In this document: positions 43,730 to 55,137 of the stretch, piece after piece
How positions within the stretch are numbered: the first letter of the stretch is position 1
Layout of the letters: each line of letters begins with the position of its first letter
Assembly: GCF_027943255.1 (NCBI RefSeq)
Contig: NC_072895.1
Span: 25,084,001 to 25,148,000, forward strand
Origin: Anastrepha obliqua
Lineage: Eukaryota; Arthropoda; Insecta; Diptera; Tephritidae
DNA: 64,000 nucleotides
Direction of reading: 5' to 3'
Made by a program: the position numbers and the translations under genes
Notes under the pieces: model-generated
Databases searched by the model: none
The model's input: the letters and a program-made list of their open reading frames with translations, nothing else
What the model was told of the DNA's origin: nothing

Positions 43730-45631
43730 CTAGCAAACCCGGCCCCCTTCGCTGGGCACACTAAAATAGAATAGATATGGTTTAGAACAGAAAATATATG
43801 ATTTTCATATTATTTATTTCTTTATTCTTCATTCAAGCGCGCTTTGGCATAAACAATATTTTTTGTTTTTCTATTTGTTTTTGAGTAAATATAAAATATA
43901 AATTGAAAATCAGGAAAAAAGAAGATTGTTTTTAAATTTCAAATCAACGCATATGAATAAACAATCGTCTTTTTTCCTGATCATCCATGAATTTTTCGTT
44001 TCAATTTATATGTTTTATTAAGCATTGGAGCTTTTTTAACCATTATCCATTTATATTTTTCAAAAAAAATAAACGAAAAAAAATTTTTTTTCCACGAACA
44101 CATAATTTCATTCGGATTTCACATTAAATTCTCAAATTTCGTAAGAAATTATTCACTGTTCCAATATCCACTCCAAAAAAATTCAAAAACAATTTTTACA
44201 TGTTGCACTTATGTTTTTTCCTTATGGCATCTAAATCAGAAAGAAATATTGACACATTGTAACTCACACTGTCAATTTGACAGTTCAGTTCCGCCCCAAG
44301 CGATAAAAAAGTAAGCGACATTATGGCTGGTTCAAAAGAGCGCTGTACCCGTTGCCAGTGCTCCGAATTACAACCAAACTTTACGAACCCCATTTTCAAT
44401 ACTTACTTAACAATGTGCGTAAGTTTGGTTTAATTCGGTGCAAAGACACGGCGGGTCCACGTTTTGACATATATTTCGAGACCCTAGTCATCAATAGGTA
44501 TGAAAATTACCCCGTATTAAAGCACTTATCAACAGCTTTCATTTGATATCCATATTGTACAAACAAATTCTAGGGTCCACGTTTTGGTCTCTATCTCGAG
44601 ACCCTAGTCACGGAGCGGATGGAAATACTCTGAACTAAAGCATTCACCAACAGCTTCCATTTGATGCCCATATTGTACATACACGTCCGAAGGTTACCCG
44701 GGTCCACGTTTTGACCTATATCCCGAGACCCTATCTAGCAATAGGTATCCAAACTATACGGAAGTCATCTTCAATACCTACTTAACAATGTGTGTAAGTT
44801 TGGTTTAATTCGGTTCAAAGACACGGCGGGTCCATGTTTTGGCATATATTTCGAGACCCTAGTCATCAATAGGTATGAAAATTACCCCGTATTAAAGCAC
44901 TTATCAACAGCTTTCATTTGATATCCATATTGTACAAACACATTCTAGGGTCCACGTTTTGGTCTCTATCTCGAGACCCTAGTCACGGAGCGGATGGAAA
45001 TACTCTGAACTAAAGCATTCACCAACAGCTTCCATTTGATGCCCATATTGTACATACACGTCCGAAGGTTACCCGGGTCCACGTTTTGACCTATATCCCG
45101 AGACCCTATCTAGCAATAGGTATCCAAACTATACGGAAGTCATCTTCAATACCTACTTAACAATGTGTGTAAGTTTGGTTTAATTCGGTTCAAAGACACG
45201 GCGGGTCCATGTTTTGGCATATATTTCGAGACCCTAGTCATCAATAGGTATGAAAATTACCCCGTATTAAAGCACTTATCAACAGCTTTCATTTGATATC
45301 CATATTGTACAAACACATTCTAGGGTCCACGTTTTGGTCTCTATCTCGAGACCCTAGTCACGGAGCGGCATGAAAAATACTCTGGACTAAAGCATTCACC
45401 AACAGCTTCCGTTTGATACCCATATTGTACATACACATCCGCAGGTTACCCGGGTCCACGTTTTGACCTATATCTCGAGCCCTATTTCCAAAATAAAATA
45501 TAATCCATGTTACTCGTGGATGATGTAGCTTTCGAATGGTGAACGAATTTTTAAAATCGGTCCAGTAGTTTTTGAGCCTATTCATTACAACCAAACAAAC
45601 AAAGTTTTCCTCTTTATAATATTAGTGTAGA
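43730..45631 (-). mobile_element. non-autonomous Helitron, second copy
   Basis: The minus-strand 5' end is A|TCTACACTAATATTATAAAG and the 3' end is GCCGGGTTTGCTAG|T. The sequence is almost the same as 38561-40339 at both ends, but the interior has three larger repeat units of about 380 bp (44395, 44775, 45155) in place of about 500 bp, so the repeat arrays have rearranged. The interior minus-strand frames are by-products. Confidence 0.88.
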
Positions 45632-45639
45632 TTACTATA

Positions 45640-46114
45640 CAACATATCTTATAAGGTATGTGGTAAATATTACCATACATTTTTTCCTTCATATACAATA
45701 TAATAAAAAAATTAATAATAATAGCATTAAAACAACAGGTATTATTAACAAACTTGGTTTTATTTTAAATTCTTCAAGTAAATCAAATTAATAATAATCA
45801 ATAAGAAGGCATATGCAAATACAAATACGTCAATTTCTATATGTGCATTTGCGCATATACATACATATATACGCTCGCTTAAGTAGGAGAGAACAAGTTG
45901 TCGAAAGTTGCCGTTCGTTTGCTTTGTCGTTCGTTCCGCGCTTTCGCTTGCAGTTCATTCAATGCAATGAGCAAGGTAACGGCAATGAGCAAGGTAACGA
46001 CATATGAGCAAGGTAACGGCAATGAGCAAGGTAACGCTAATGAGCAAGGTAACGACACATTTTTTCGTGCGTGCAGCCGGCTAAATCGAATTATAAGACG
46101 TTATCACGTCAAAA
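45640..46114 (+). mobile_element. R-family repeat (beta form)
   Basis: It carries the block TAGCATTAAAACAACAGGTA, the AAGAAGGCATATGCAAATAC block common to all R copies, a five-copy minisatellite (45966-46055) and the terminal GACGTTATCACGTCAAAA at 46114. It abuts the Helitron 5' end, as does the R copy at 15331. Confidence 0.8.
45966..46055 (+). repeat. ATGAGCAAGGTAAC minisatellite, five copies
   Basis: An 18-bp unit (ATGAGCAAGGTAACGGCA) is repeated five times here, three times at 32475-32525 and about 15395-15450 (reverse), and once or twice near 29700. Copy number therefore varies between R members. Confidence 0.9.
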
Positions 46115-46345
46115 ACTTGAAGAAGTATGACTGCCAACACCTTTTAGAAGACATGCTGAAGTCGACTATTCTGGACACATGTGCAATAGTTCGCAGATTT
46201 TTAAATATTTAAGCAATAGCAATCGCATGGGCGTAGAACGTGGACTATGCTCCACCAGAGCACAATCCCTTGAAAATTTTATCTGAGATGTGTAATCTCC
46301 GGCAATAGCCGAGATGGATTAAGCTCAAAAATAAAATAAAATGTA
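46115..46345 (+). pseudogene. RLE-type LINE 3' end
   Basis: LKKYDCQHLLEDMLKSTILD then TCAIVRRFLNI and a stop (46209) is the extreme C-terminus of the RLE-type LINE family, followed by its 3' UTR ending in AAAATAAAATAAAAT. It may be the continuation of the family seen at 36990-37830. Confidence 0.65.
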
Positions 46346-46984
46346 ATAATAAAAAAAGTACCACTTCCTGTATTTCAAAATACTTCTAACAGGATGATTT
46401 TTCGTTCACTAGTGGGAACTCAAGTCATAAGTACCGGAAAAAGTCATGCATGAGTTTTTCTCTGCAATTCCAGCCCTTTGCGATGAATATTCTCTCTCAA
46501 ATGCGACAGTGCACACATATCATGAACGATGAAATGCAAGGTTACGCAGAGAAAAATAGAAAAATGAGAGCAGCTTTACCGTAATGTTGTTAACTGTAGA
46601 TGAGATATGTAAAAACAAAAATGAAAAGTTATGTTAGGTTAACATAAAAAATAGATATGTAAAGAAAAAAATTATCTCAACTCTACAGTTATGCCAGTTG
46701 GTTGAGTCAAATTCATGCAGAGTAATGTGCAACATCCTCTATTCGCTCAATCATATGATCAAATAAATAAGGATGATAGATTACCAACAACGATAGATTT
46801 CAAGACTTGCTTGATAGCTATGATGAAAAAAATAAAAACTTTATAGCAACTTTGGCTACCACGTCACTTGGGATATGCTTAACAAAGTTTAGCTTGTGTT
46901 ATGTTTTCAGCTTACATATATTTTCCCATAGCTGCTAGGTGAAACATAGGATCTCAATAAACGAGTTATAGTTTCGTTTGTTTA
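46346..46984. other. unassigned DNA
   Basis: Nothing recognised. Confidence 0.35.
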
Positions 46985-47365
46985 GATGTTTAATTTGACT
47001 CCTCTGTCCGCCTCTGCTGCTATGTACTTGTCGCCCCATGTGTTGGCTGGTCTCCCGCACCTTCCTTGGGGATTCCAGTATAGCGCTGTCCTTGCGATGT
47101 CATTTCGTGGTTTGCGCAATGTGTGTCCGATCTATTTTCACATGCGACGCATAATTTCTATGTGAACTGGTGTTTGCCCGGTAGCCGCCCAAAGATCATC
47201 GTTGTTTATCATATCAGGCCAGAATGTCCGCATTATCTTTCGTAGGCAACGGTTTAGGAAGGTTTGCAGTGATTGTGCTATGGTTGTTGTTAAGTTCCAT
47301 GTTTCACATCTATACAGAACTACCGGCTTCACGTTGGCATCAAATATTTTCAGTTTTGTGTGCTT
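46985..47365 (-). pseudogene. LINE C-terminal fragment
   Basis: The minus strand reads KPVVLYRCETWNLTTTIAQS, LQTFLNRCLRKIMRTFWPDM and ATGQTPVHIEIMRRM, the post-reverse-transcriptase region of a LINE; further leftward the frame breaks through the PRRG/GRPxN region. Only this part is present. Confidence 0.8.
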
Positions 47366-48223
47366 GTGTTAGTGTTAAACGAAAAAAATCAACACAGCCA
47401 ATGCTCATGCCATGGCATACATATATCACTAACATTAGCTACATTTTGTTAAACACATCCCAAGGACGTCAGCCAATTAGCCGATTCTGTCAAATTCTCT
47501 CAGTGCCGAATAACGGCCTGAGAGTCCACCTCTAAAAATCATCACCATGATAGATTACTAGGTTTGGCCTAAGACAAATTAAGTAGTGGAGGTAGCGCCA
47601 TTAAAAAACATTAAAAAATTATTGGTGGACTATGGTGAAAAATAGAGATGTAAGGGAACTTCGGAACTTCATTTCACACACTCTTCCAAACATATATTCA
47701 CACAATTGTCCAAACAGTTGTTGTTCAGATCATAGATGACTAGATGCGAAAGTCTTTTTCTCGTGAGAGTGCTGAAAAATGTGCATTTTTTATAACATTC
47801 GTCAGTATTGCCAAACCGGAAAAAACATTGAATGGGTATTTTTTAAACAAAAATTGGGAACTTTTAGTTTTCACACCACCATTGAGGTTAGTATATAGTA
47901 CGCGGTTGCCCAGTAGCCTTATATCACCCGTATAGACACCTACATATAATAAAAATAAGCACAATCAGCATAAAATACATAAATAATAAAAATAAAAAAA
48001 AATGATATTTAAATGAAATTATTCAAAATTTAAATACAAAAGTAATATAATAACAATAAAGTAATGAACACGAGCATGTATAAATAAATACAAAAAAATG
48101 TGGTAACTTTTTAATATTACATAAAAACTGGATAGCAAAAAAAAATTGTGAAGCAACGAAGAAAATAATTTAAAACGATAACCTTCAATTTTTCATTACT
48201 TAAAAATAGTTAAGTATCAGGTA
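47366..48223. other. unassigned DNA
   Basis: A+T rich, particularly 47940-48220. No element recognised. Confidence 0.35.
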
Positions 48224-48795
48224 TCAGGTCAGTCTATAAATTCGTGCGTTTTTTAAAGGTGGTTTTAAAATTAATAAAAAAGATGTTTAAAGTATTTATT
48301 AATCAATAATATATTTTCCTTCATTATTTACAATGTCTTCCCAACGTTTAGGCAAATTTTTAATTCCCAGCTCAAAAAATTGTTTGTCCTTGGAGCCAAA
48401 ATACGCTTCGATATTCCTTTTTATAGCTTCTTTTGAGGAGTAGTTCTTCTTACTCATATGGAATCGAAGTCCACGGAAAAGGTGATAATCTCAAGGTGCA
48501 ATATCCGGAGAGTATGGTGGATGCGGCATTAGCTCCCATCCGAGCTTGTTCAGCTTGCCGAATGTTTGCTTTCCGGTATGAGGTCTTTCGCTGTCGTGGC
48601 GAAACAAAACTTTGCGTCTATTCACTAAAGACGGTCGATTTTTTTTAAGTGCCTCATTCAGGTTTGATAGCTGATGGGAATAATAATCAGCAGTTATCGT
48701 CTGCTTTGGTTCCAGAAGTACAAAATAAACAATACCGGCTATATCCCACCAAATAGACAGGAGAATCTTCTTGGGGTGAAGGCCATCATCTAGAG
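48224..48795 (-). pseudogene. mariner transposase C-terminal half with premature stop
   Basis: The left TIR-like end TCAGGTCAGTCTATAAATTC leads to a minus-strand mariner C-terminus: LLSIWWDIAGIVYFVLLEPK, QTITADYYSHQLSNLNEALK, FRHDSERPHT (Asp 2) and YSPDIAP*DYHLFRGL. A TGA replaces the residue just before the third Asp, and frames also shift. The end (LPKRWEDIVNNEGKYIID) is intact. The 5' half is lost at a GAGAGA tract near 48795. Its TIR differs from the mariner at 23681. Confidence 0.85.
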
Positions 48796-49460
48796 GAACA
48801 GAGAGAGAGGGAGAGAGTGATTTCCATATGTTTGATCACAGCTGATTGCTATGGTTATGGTTATACTCGTATCTAAGGTACGCCACCACTAATCGCAACC
48901 TTAGTCTGGCACCGTAGTATACAAATGCATATACATATACAACACACACACACACAAACATATGTGAAAATATTATATTTGAGAACAAAGAATTGTGAAC
49001 ATAAAACTAAAGCTGCTTTATTGAACAACTGGTTTGATTCTCGTCGAGATTTATGGTAAAAATCAATTAACTGATATCCAACTGCGAAACGAATGAAAGA
49101 TTACTTCACTAAAGATCAAACCAGCTGAATTTTTTCTTGCTGTTAGAATAATTAAAATAATACGCTTCTTAGGGTAATAATAATATTATGAATGAGTGTA
49201 TGAATATAGAAGGAAGTATTATTAGAATTCGGTAAATCAGAGCTAAAACGTTTTTTGTTATGCGTTTTCACTCATATGTGTGTATATATGTATGTATGTA
49301 TGTGAATATCAAGCGTTTTCTAAAACACTTAAGTTTTGGCATTATTATTTTTACATGAGTGCTTATACATATACATATGTAAGTATGTATATTGATCTCT
49401 TTTATTAATTCATAAAAATAGCATATAATACATTTTATACTGATGTATTATCATACATAC
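48796..49460. other. unassigned DNA with small microsatellites
   Basis: GA (48798-48818), CA (48935-48955) and TATG (49275-49300) tracts. No gene. Confidence 0.4.
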
Positions 49461-49462
49461 TG

Positions 49463-50800
49463 CCCACCTACAACGTTGTGTTGAACTAATGCACAAACTT
49501 AATGCCACATCGGACGCGATTTTGCCATCAATTCCCATTTTCCCACCAGGCTTGGATCCCAAAACTATTTTTATCGCGGATTCGCTAAAATTTCCCAAAG
49601 AGTCCTCCTCCTCTAATGAATACGCCCAACATTTCAATGAAATCGTGGCCACTTTAAAAAACGAATGGGAGTTAATTTATACAGATGGATCTAAAACAAA
49701 CACCAGCGCATCGTTTGCAGTCACAAACCAACTTGGTGTCACAATCTCAGCCGGTGCTTTACCTTCCTACTGATCCGTATTCACAGCGGAAGCAGTTGCA
49801 TTGCTTGAAGCGATACTTAATGCTTACGACAAAGGCGGCAAATTCATTATTTGCAGCGATAGTAAATCTGTAATGGACGCTCTATTGAACCATTCTCACG
49901 AAACTCAATTAATCACCGAAATCCGAAATAATATCTTATTAAGGCCACCCGGTGGTCTAGAATTTTTCGAAAGTATAGTATCTTAAGAATATACTGTGCA
50001 ATTTTCATGCGGAAGTTCCCAATATTATAGCTTCTACCGCCCATTAACCAGGTAGAGAGCGGTCTACGCGCTCCTGTGCCTCAAACTTTAACCCTATTTA
50101 TCCCGAAACGACATTTTTCGGCACGGCGGGGATGAAAATAAAAAAACTATTCAATCGAATCACTTGAAATTTGGATATGTTGTTCACAATATGTATCGCT
50201 ATAGTCGGAACTAGAATCATAATTTTATTTAAATAATTTCCTATTTTTTAAACTAAAAAACTAGTGAAAAACCCCGATTTTACGAACTTTATTTTCAAAA
50301 GTGCCCCATTTTGTCAATTTTTCATTTTTTCGATTTGTTCTAGTTCCGACAATAACTGCACATTTTCTGATTAAGAATCGTCTTGAATTTTGTGTTTCAG
50401 AAGAGTAGAAGTCTTGAAATCATCTACGCCGTCCGGGTTCGATTTTTCGAGAGGGTCATCTTCAGCGGCATTTTTATAATAATAAATATTGTTTCAAAAG
50501 TAAAAAAAAAATTGTTTGTATGCTCAATAAACGTCTAATAAGCCCGGAGAGTTGAAACATCGTTTTTTAAATTTTTAATGGCAAAAAAAAAAATCGTGAA
50601 AATAGGTGAAATTTTCGTACTCTAGACTACCGGGTACCCTTAAATAAAAATTCCATAAGGATCATGTGGGTTTCGAGTCATGCCGGAATACAAGGCAGCG
50701 AGTGCGCTGATAGCAGAGCCGAAGAAGTCACTCAAGAACTCCTTCACTTCAGTGCACATTTTACTATCAACGATATTCAGAAAATTATATCATACTAAAA
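49463..50800 (+). pseudogene. LINE RNase H region (I-like), split by a MITE
   Basis: The plus strand reads AHLQRCVELMHKLNATSDAI, then WELIYTDGSKTNTSASFAV (first RNase H Asp in TDGS), one TGA stop at 49771, SVFTAEAVALLEAIL (Glu), FIICSDSKSVMDALLNH (Asp) and, after the MITE at 49943-50639, SIRIMWVSSHAGIQGSECAD (His and final Asp). All four RNase H positions are visible. The frame resumes exactly when the MITE and one TTAA are left out. Upstream reverse transcriptase is missing. Confidence 0.88.
49943..50639. mobile_element. TTAA-targeting MITE, second family
   Basis: The ends GGCCACCCGGTGGTCTAGA and (reverse complement) GGGTACCCGGTAGTCTAGA are inverted repeats, and both abut TTAA (49939-49942, 50640-50643). 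Removing the 697 bp and one TTAA restores the LINE reading EIRNNILL|NKNSIRIMWV. The interior is A+T rich and non-coding. Its ends differ from the MITE at 35413. Confidence 0.9.
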
Positions 50801-51030
50801 TCTCTTCAGGAAACGTACAATAGTTAATGGTTTATTTACTAACACCACTACAAAAAGTACACTCCTACTGGCATCAAACCCATTTATCCTACACATATAT
50901 CCTCTCAGAACCTCAAGATATTTACACTATGTATATATAAAGTTATACTCCACTCAAACTCACACTACCCACTAATCTTTTAACACTTCCTCAACTACCC
51001 TCTCCCATCCTCTTGTATAGTTATATATAT
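50801..51030. other. possible LINE 3' remnant
   Basis: C-rich on the plus strand and likely the tail of the LINE above. No motif is certain. Confidence 0.4.
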
Positions 51031-51034
51031 ATGC

Positions 51035-51390
51035 CATGAAAAAGCTCCTCATAAAAAATATCTGCCGTTCGGAGTCGGCTTAAAACTGTAGGTCCCTCCA
51101 TTTGCGGAACAACATCAAGACGCACACCACAAATAGGAGGCGGATGAGCTCGGCTAAATATAATATATATACATATGTATATATATATATAATTGGCGCG
51201 TACACCCTTTTTGGGTATTTGGCCGAGCTCCTCCTCCTCCTATTTGTGGTGTGCGTCTTGATGTTGTTCCGCAGTTTCAAGCCGATTCCAAACGGCAGAT
51301 ATTTTTTATGAGTAGATTTTTCATGGCAGAAATACACTCGGAGGTTTGCCATTGCCTGCCGAGGGGCGACCGCTATTAGAAAAAACTTTT
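51035..51390. mobile_element. two SINE 3' bodies arranged tail to tail
   Basis: 51035-51160 is the SINE body in plus orientation (GAAAAAGCTCCTCATAAAAA, AACAACATCAAGACGCACAC). 51190-51390 is the body in minus orientation (AATTGGCGCGTACACC, GGCAGAAATACACTCGGAGG). An AT-rich spacer separates the tails. Neither has its tRNA head. Together they form an inverted repeat of about 130 bp per arm. Confidence 0.85.
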
Positions 51391-51405
51391 TCTTCATTTT
51401 AGTCT

Positions 51406-52216
51406 ACCATTTCCAAACGTTTAAAAGCCATGGGAATGATCCGAAAGGTAGGCCATTGGGTGCCGTATGAATTGAAGCCAAGAGACGTTGAACGCCGTTT
51501 TATGGCATGCGAACAACTGCTTCAACGGCACAAAAGAAAGGGTTTTTTGCATCGAATTGTGACTGGCGATGAAAAGTGGGTCCATTACGACAATCCAAAA
51601 CGTCGGGCAACGTATGGATACCCTGGCCATGCTTCAACATCGACGTCGGCGCAGAATATTCATGGCCTGAAGGTTATGCTGTGTATCTGGTGGGACCAGC
51701 TGGGTGTTGTGTATTATGAGCTACTGAAACCGAATGAAACGATTACGGGGGATGTCTACCGACGACAATTGATGCGTTTGAGCCGAGCACTGCGAGAAAA
51801 ACGGCCGCAATACGCCGATAGACACGACAAAGTTATTTTGCAACATGACAATGCTCGGCCACATGTTGCACAAGTGGTCAAAACATACTTAGAAACGCTC
51901 AAATGGGATGTCCTACCCCACCCGCCGTATAGTCCAGACCTTGCGCCATCCGATTACTATCTCTTCCGATCGATGCAACATGGCCTGGCTGACCAGCACT
52001 TCCGTAATTACGATGAAGTCAAAAAATGGATCGATTCGTGGATTGCGGCAAAACCGACCGAATTTTTCACAAAGGGAATCCGTGAATTGCCAGAAAGATG
52101 GGAAAAAGTAGTAGTAAGCGATGGACAATACTTTGAATATTAAATTTGTAACCATTTTACGTCAATAAAGTTTCAAATTTCAAAAAAAAAAAACCGCACG
52201 AACTTATTCATAGTCC
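51406..52216 (+). mobile_element. 5'-truncated DD34D mariner, second copy
   Basis: It matches the mariner at 23681-24925 (reverse) from ACCATTTCCAAACG to the right TIR, which ends GAACTTATTCATAGTCC next to TA (52217-52218). The coding part (51430-52143) runs MGMIRKVGHWVPYELKPRD through GDEKWVHYDN, QHDNARPH and SPDLAPSDYYLF to RWEKVVVSDGQYFEY and stops, with all three Asp intact and no lesion in this part. The N-terminal DNA-binding domain and the left TIR are missing, and the element is fused directly to SINE sequence. Confidence 0.93.
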
Positions 52217-52218
52217 TA

Positions 52219-53985
52219 TTATATGAATTAAAAAATGGAAAAAAAAATTCGCGGAATAAAATGCTTAAAAAAAATGAATTTTGGGGCGAATTTTCCTACT
52301 ATTTTTGCTTCGACAAAATAATTTTTTCGAAAAGCTCTCGAAAAATTGTAAATTTACATAGAAAAAGATATCATATAAAAGATGTGTGCAAAATTTCAGG
52401 GAGATCGGTCAATAACTTTTCGAGTTACCTTGTACGCCAATGAGAGAAAACGTGTCGAGAGTTTGAATACATGAAAATTTCGCTCCCAGCGCTTGAACTC
52501 AAAGAATAGAGTCATCACGGTTGACGATCTATAATATAAGAAATACTTAAATTTACGTTCTAAAATTTTTTTGACATATTCTTAAAGGATTATATTAACA
52601 TTTTATTTTTCGAAATTTTACAGTCATCAATTTTTAAATTGTAATATTTCTACTAAATATGTAAGTATTCCTGAAATGTTTAAAAAAAATTGGGTTGAGT
52701 TTTAGGTTAAGTTTTTTAAGTTAAGTAAATAGTTTTAAGCGTTATTCGCTTTATTTCGACCATGAAATTAACAAATCTGAGAATATACGATTTTCCATTT
52801 GTCTTTCATTCCAAAACCGTTATTTAACGTTATCTCGCAAATTAAATGACAGAAATAAATCAAGTGGATTTTCGGACACAGCCGCTGATTTTACGTAATA
52901 AAAAGCTGTACTTGCTGTAAACTGGTGTTATTGGCGTTTCAAGTATCGAATATTCATTTACATACACACGAGTACACACGTACGCGTTGTATGTGTGAGT
53001 TGCTTAATGCCTTATATTTATAGTTGTATGTGTAATATTAGTTACATATTATTTGAATGTTTCGCTTACAAGTGTGATTGTATGAGTGGCCGTAGGTGTG
53101 CATCACTATTCGTAATACCCTCAGCGTGACATATGGCACGTGACATATGCCATATACTCACTTGTCATTCTTCTCAACTTTGACTCCGACGAAAGCAACC
53201 ATTCAAGCGATAGCATTCGTGCATACCCCTCCTGCTGACACAGAAGTCTCTAGCCCATCGTCCATTGGTTCACCGTAAAATGAAACTTTTATGTCAATGC
53301 CTTTGTTTTTGTTGATTTTTGTTATTGCTTAAGCTTTTAGTTGCATTACGAAAGTCAAATTGTCAACATACAAAGTGTGTCAACATAGAATAGTCACTAA
53401 AAAAGCAATAACAGCAAAATGTTGACAATTCTAGTTCTAAGCACACACATACATACATACGTAACTACCTGTATAGATATGTACACCTACATACACATAC
53501 ACATGTACATACATGCATTTTCAATTTATCATATACCATATGTATGTGTTATGTATGTATGTATGTATGTATGTATGTATGCTGCTGACGCGATGGTCAT
53601 TAATAATGATGATAAAGCATTTCTAACACAGTTGAGTTATATTTCGTTCATTTAGGTGCTCCGGCATGGCATCGGAAACCCACTTCCAAGGTGTGTACGA
53701 GTGTCTGTTCCCCTTTGCTTATCTGGCCGTGTGTGCCTTACTGACTTTCAAGAGAATCTCTTGTGTCATCCTCTTGAGCGATTGCTCAAATTCAAGCTTG
53801 CATAACTGGAACGGGTGAGGGGAAATGTAGTTATAAGTCAGTTAGCAGCTCCATAATTTACTTTGATTACCGTAAAACTATGATGGGTAATGTTTCTACG
53901 AAAAGACGTCTGCTGTATGCTTTTGAACATTTCAGTCGAAATTGAGATTTGAAAAAGGCGAGCCAAGAAGCACCGAGAGATTGTT
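52219..53985. other. unassigned DNA with CATA/TATG microsatellite
   Basis: 53440-53585 is rich in CATACATA and TATGTATG, with eight TATG units at about 53547-53580. The rest shows no recognised gene or element. Confidence 0.4.
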
Positions 53986-53989
53986 AACT

Positions 53990-54738
53990 CCTAAAACACG
54001 CCGATGATTTGGTTCTGTTGGTATCGGGACCGTTTCCCTCAGGCATGGCTGAGATTTTGGAAAGGCCACTGGCTGTACTCAGTCGCTGGGCTGGTACTTG
54101 CGGCCTCCAAATCAACTCTGACAAAACGGAGCTGGTGCTATTTATCAGAAAATATAAACCTTCACCCTTTCGACTTCCCAAATTAAACAACCACGTTCTC
54201 TATGTTCGGTAAAATATGGGCACTCAAGCCACAGGTCGTTCTTTGGATGTGCAACTTAGTGGTTCTGTCAATTTTAACGCTTGGTTTGGTGGGAAGCTCT
54301 TCGGAAGGGCTGTAATATCACTAAAATGGGGAGGGTGCAAAGGACTGCATGCATTGTAGGACTTGCCCCAGTGCTGCCCAGAAGGTCCTTTTGTACTTAC
54401 TTCCCATTGACTTTTCCGTTATTTCCGTTGCAGCTCAAAGTGCAATCAGGTTAAAGGAGGTTGGCCTCTGGACAATCTCTCAAGGGACATGGTAACATTT
54501 TTAGGCATTTAACCCAACATTTCTCCGAACTTCGAACAGATCTCTCTATCCGCAAACTAGAGTTTGAGGGTCGTGCTAGGGCAATCTTTCCAAATAGGCA
54601 GGATTGGATCGAGGGAAAAATCTGCACGTAAGCTTGCATCTCTGTTTTCACTGACGGTTCCAAGATGGAATCGGTGGTCGGATCAAGGGTTTTTTCTAAA
54701 TCAGCCAATTTATCTATTTCCATTAAACTGTCGGATAC
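53990..54738 (+). pseudogene. LINE reverse transcriptase to RNase H fragment (R1-like)
   Basis: KHADDLVLLVSGPFPSGMAE contains the catalytic ADD (normally YADD), then ILERPLAVLSRWAGTCGLQI and NSDKTELVLF. After frame breaks, RVL.FPNRQDWIEGKICT and VFTDGSKMESVVGSRVFSKS give the start of RNase H. Sequence similarity ends near ISIKLSDTA at 54738. Confidence 0.8.
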
Positions 54739-54950
54739 TGCTTGTGCAAATCTGAAAATATCCTCCAGTTTGAGAGACCGAATATTACTCGTTCTCATGA
54801 CATCGGTACCCCAAACTCGTGTCCTTTCTCTAGCAAAGTCAGTACACTCATAAAGAGGACGCTCAGTGCTATCCGCCTCCTCTAAGCAAGGCAGGCAAAT
54901 GAAGTTCTCAATGGTTCCAAAGGTGGTTATATGCTGACCCCATGGGTTGG
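54739..54950 (-). pseudogene. LINE C-terminal fragment in opposite orientation
   Basis: The minus strand reads FICLPCLEEADSTERPLYEC (cysteine-histidine motif) then TDFARERTRVWGTDVMRTSN and LKLEDIFRFAQA, the C-terminal end of an RNase H-bearing LINE. It meets the plus-strand LINE at 54738, tail to tail. Confidence 0.75.
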
Positions 54951-55137
54951 GCCCTATAATAATACCAACTATGAACCGAACGTCTTTTCTTCCAAGTTTT
55001 CGAACAAAGTTCGACAGTTTACTTCAGCTACTCTCATCAATAGCTGAGGCTATTAAAGGGTTAAGCTACTGTAGAAATTTGAAAAAAAAGATGTCTTTGC
55101 TTAAAGAAGAAAGTGAGAACCCTCTTGCATTTTCATG

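Noticed and set aside
45358..45594. 78-codon ORF conserved at 15808, 40070 and 45358
   Set aside because: Its conservation reflects the Helitron 5' terminal sequence, which is shared as DNA; it lacks any known domain and varies freely.
45898..46212. ORF with MSKVTAMSKVTT repeats
   Set aside because: It is the translation of the R minisatellite joined to a LINE C-terminus, and copy number differs at each R locus.
53990..54950. Classical twin-priming inversion of one LINE copy
   Set aside because: Twin priming would put the inverted 5' part ahead of the 3' part. Here the order is opposite, so a different rearrangement is more likely.
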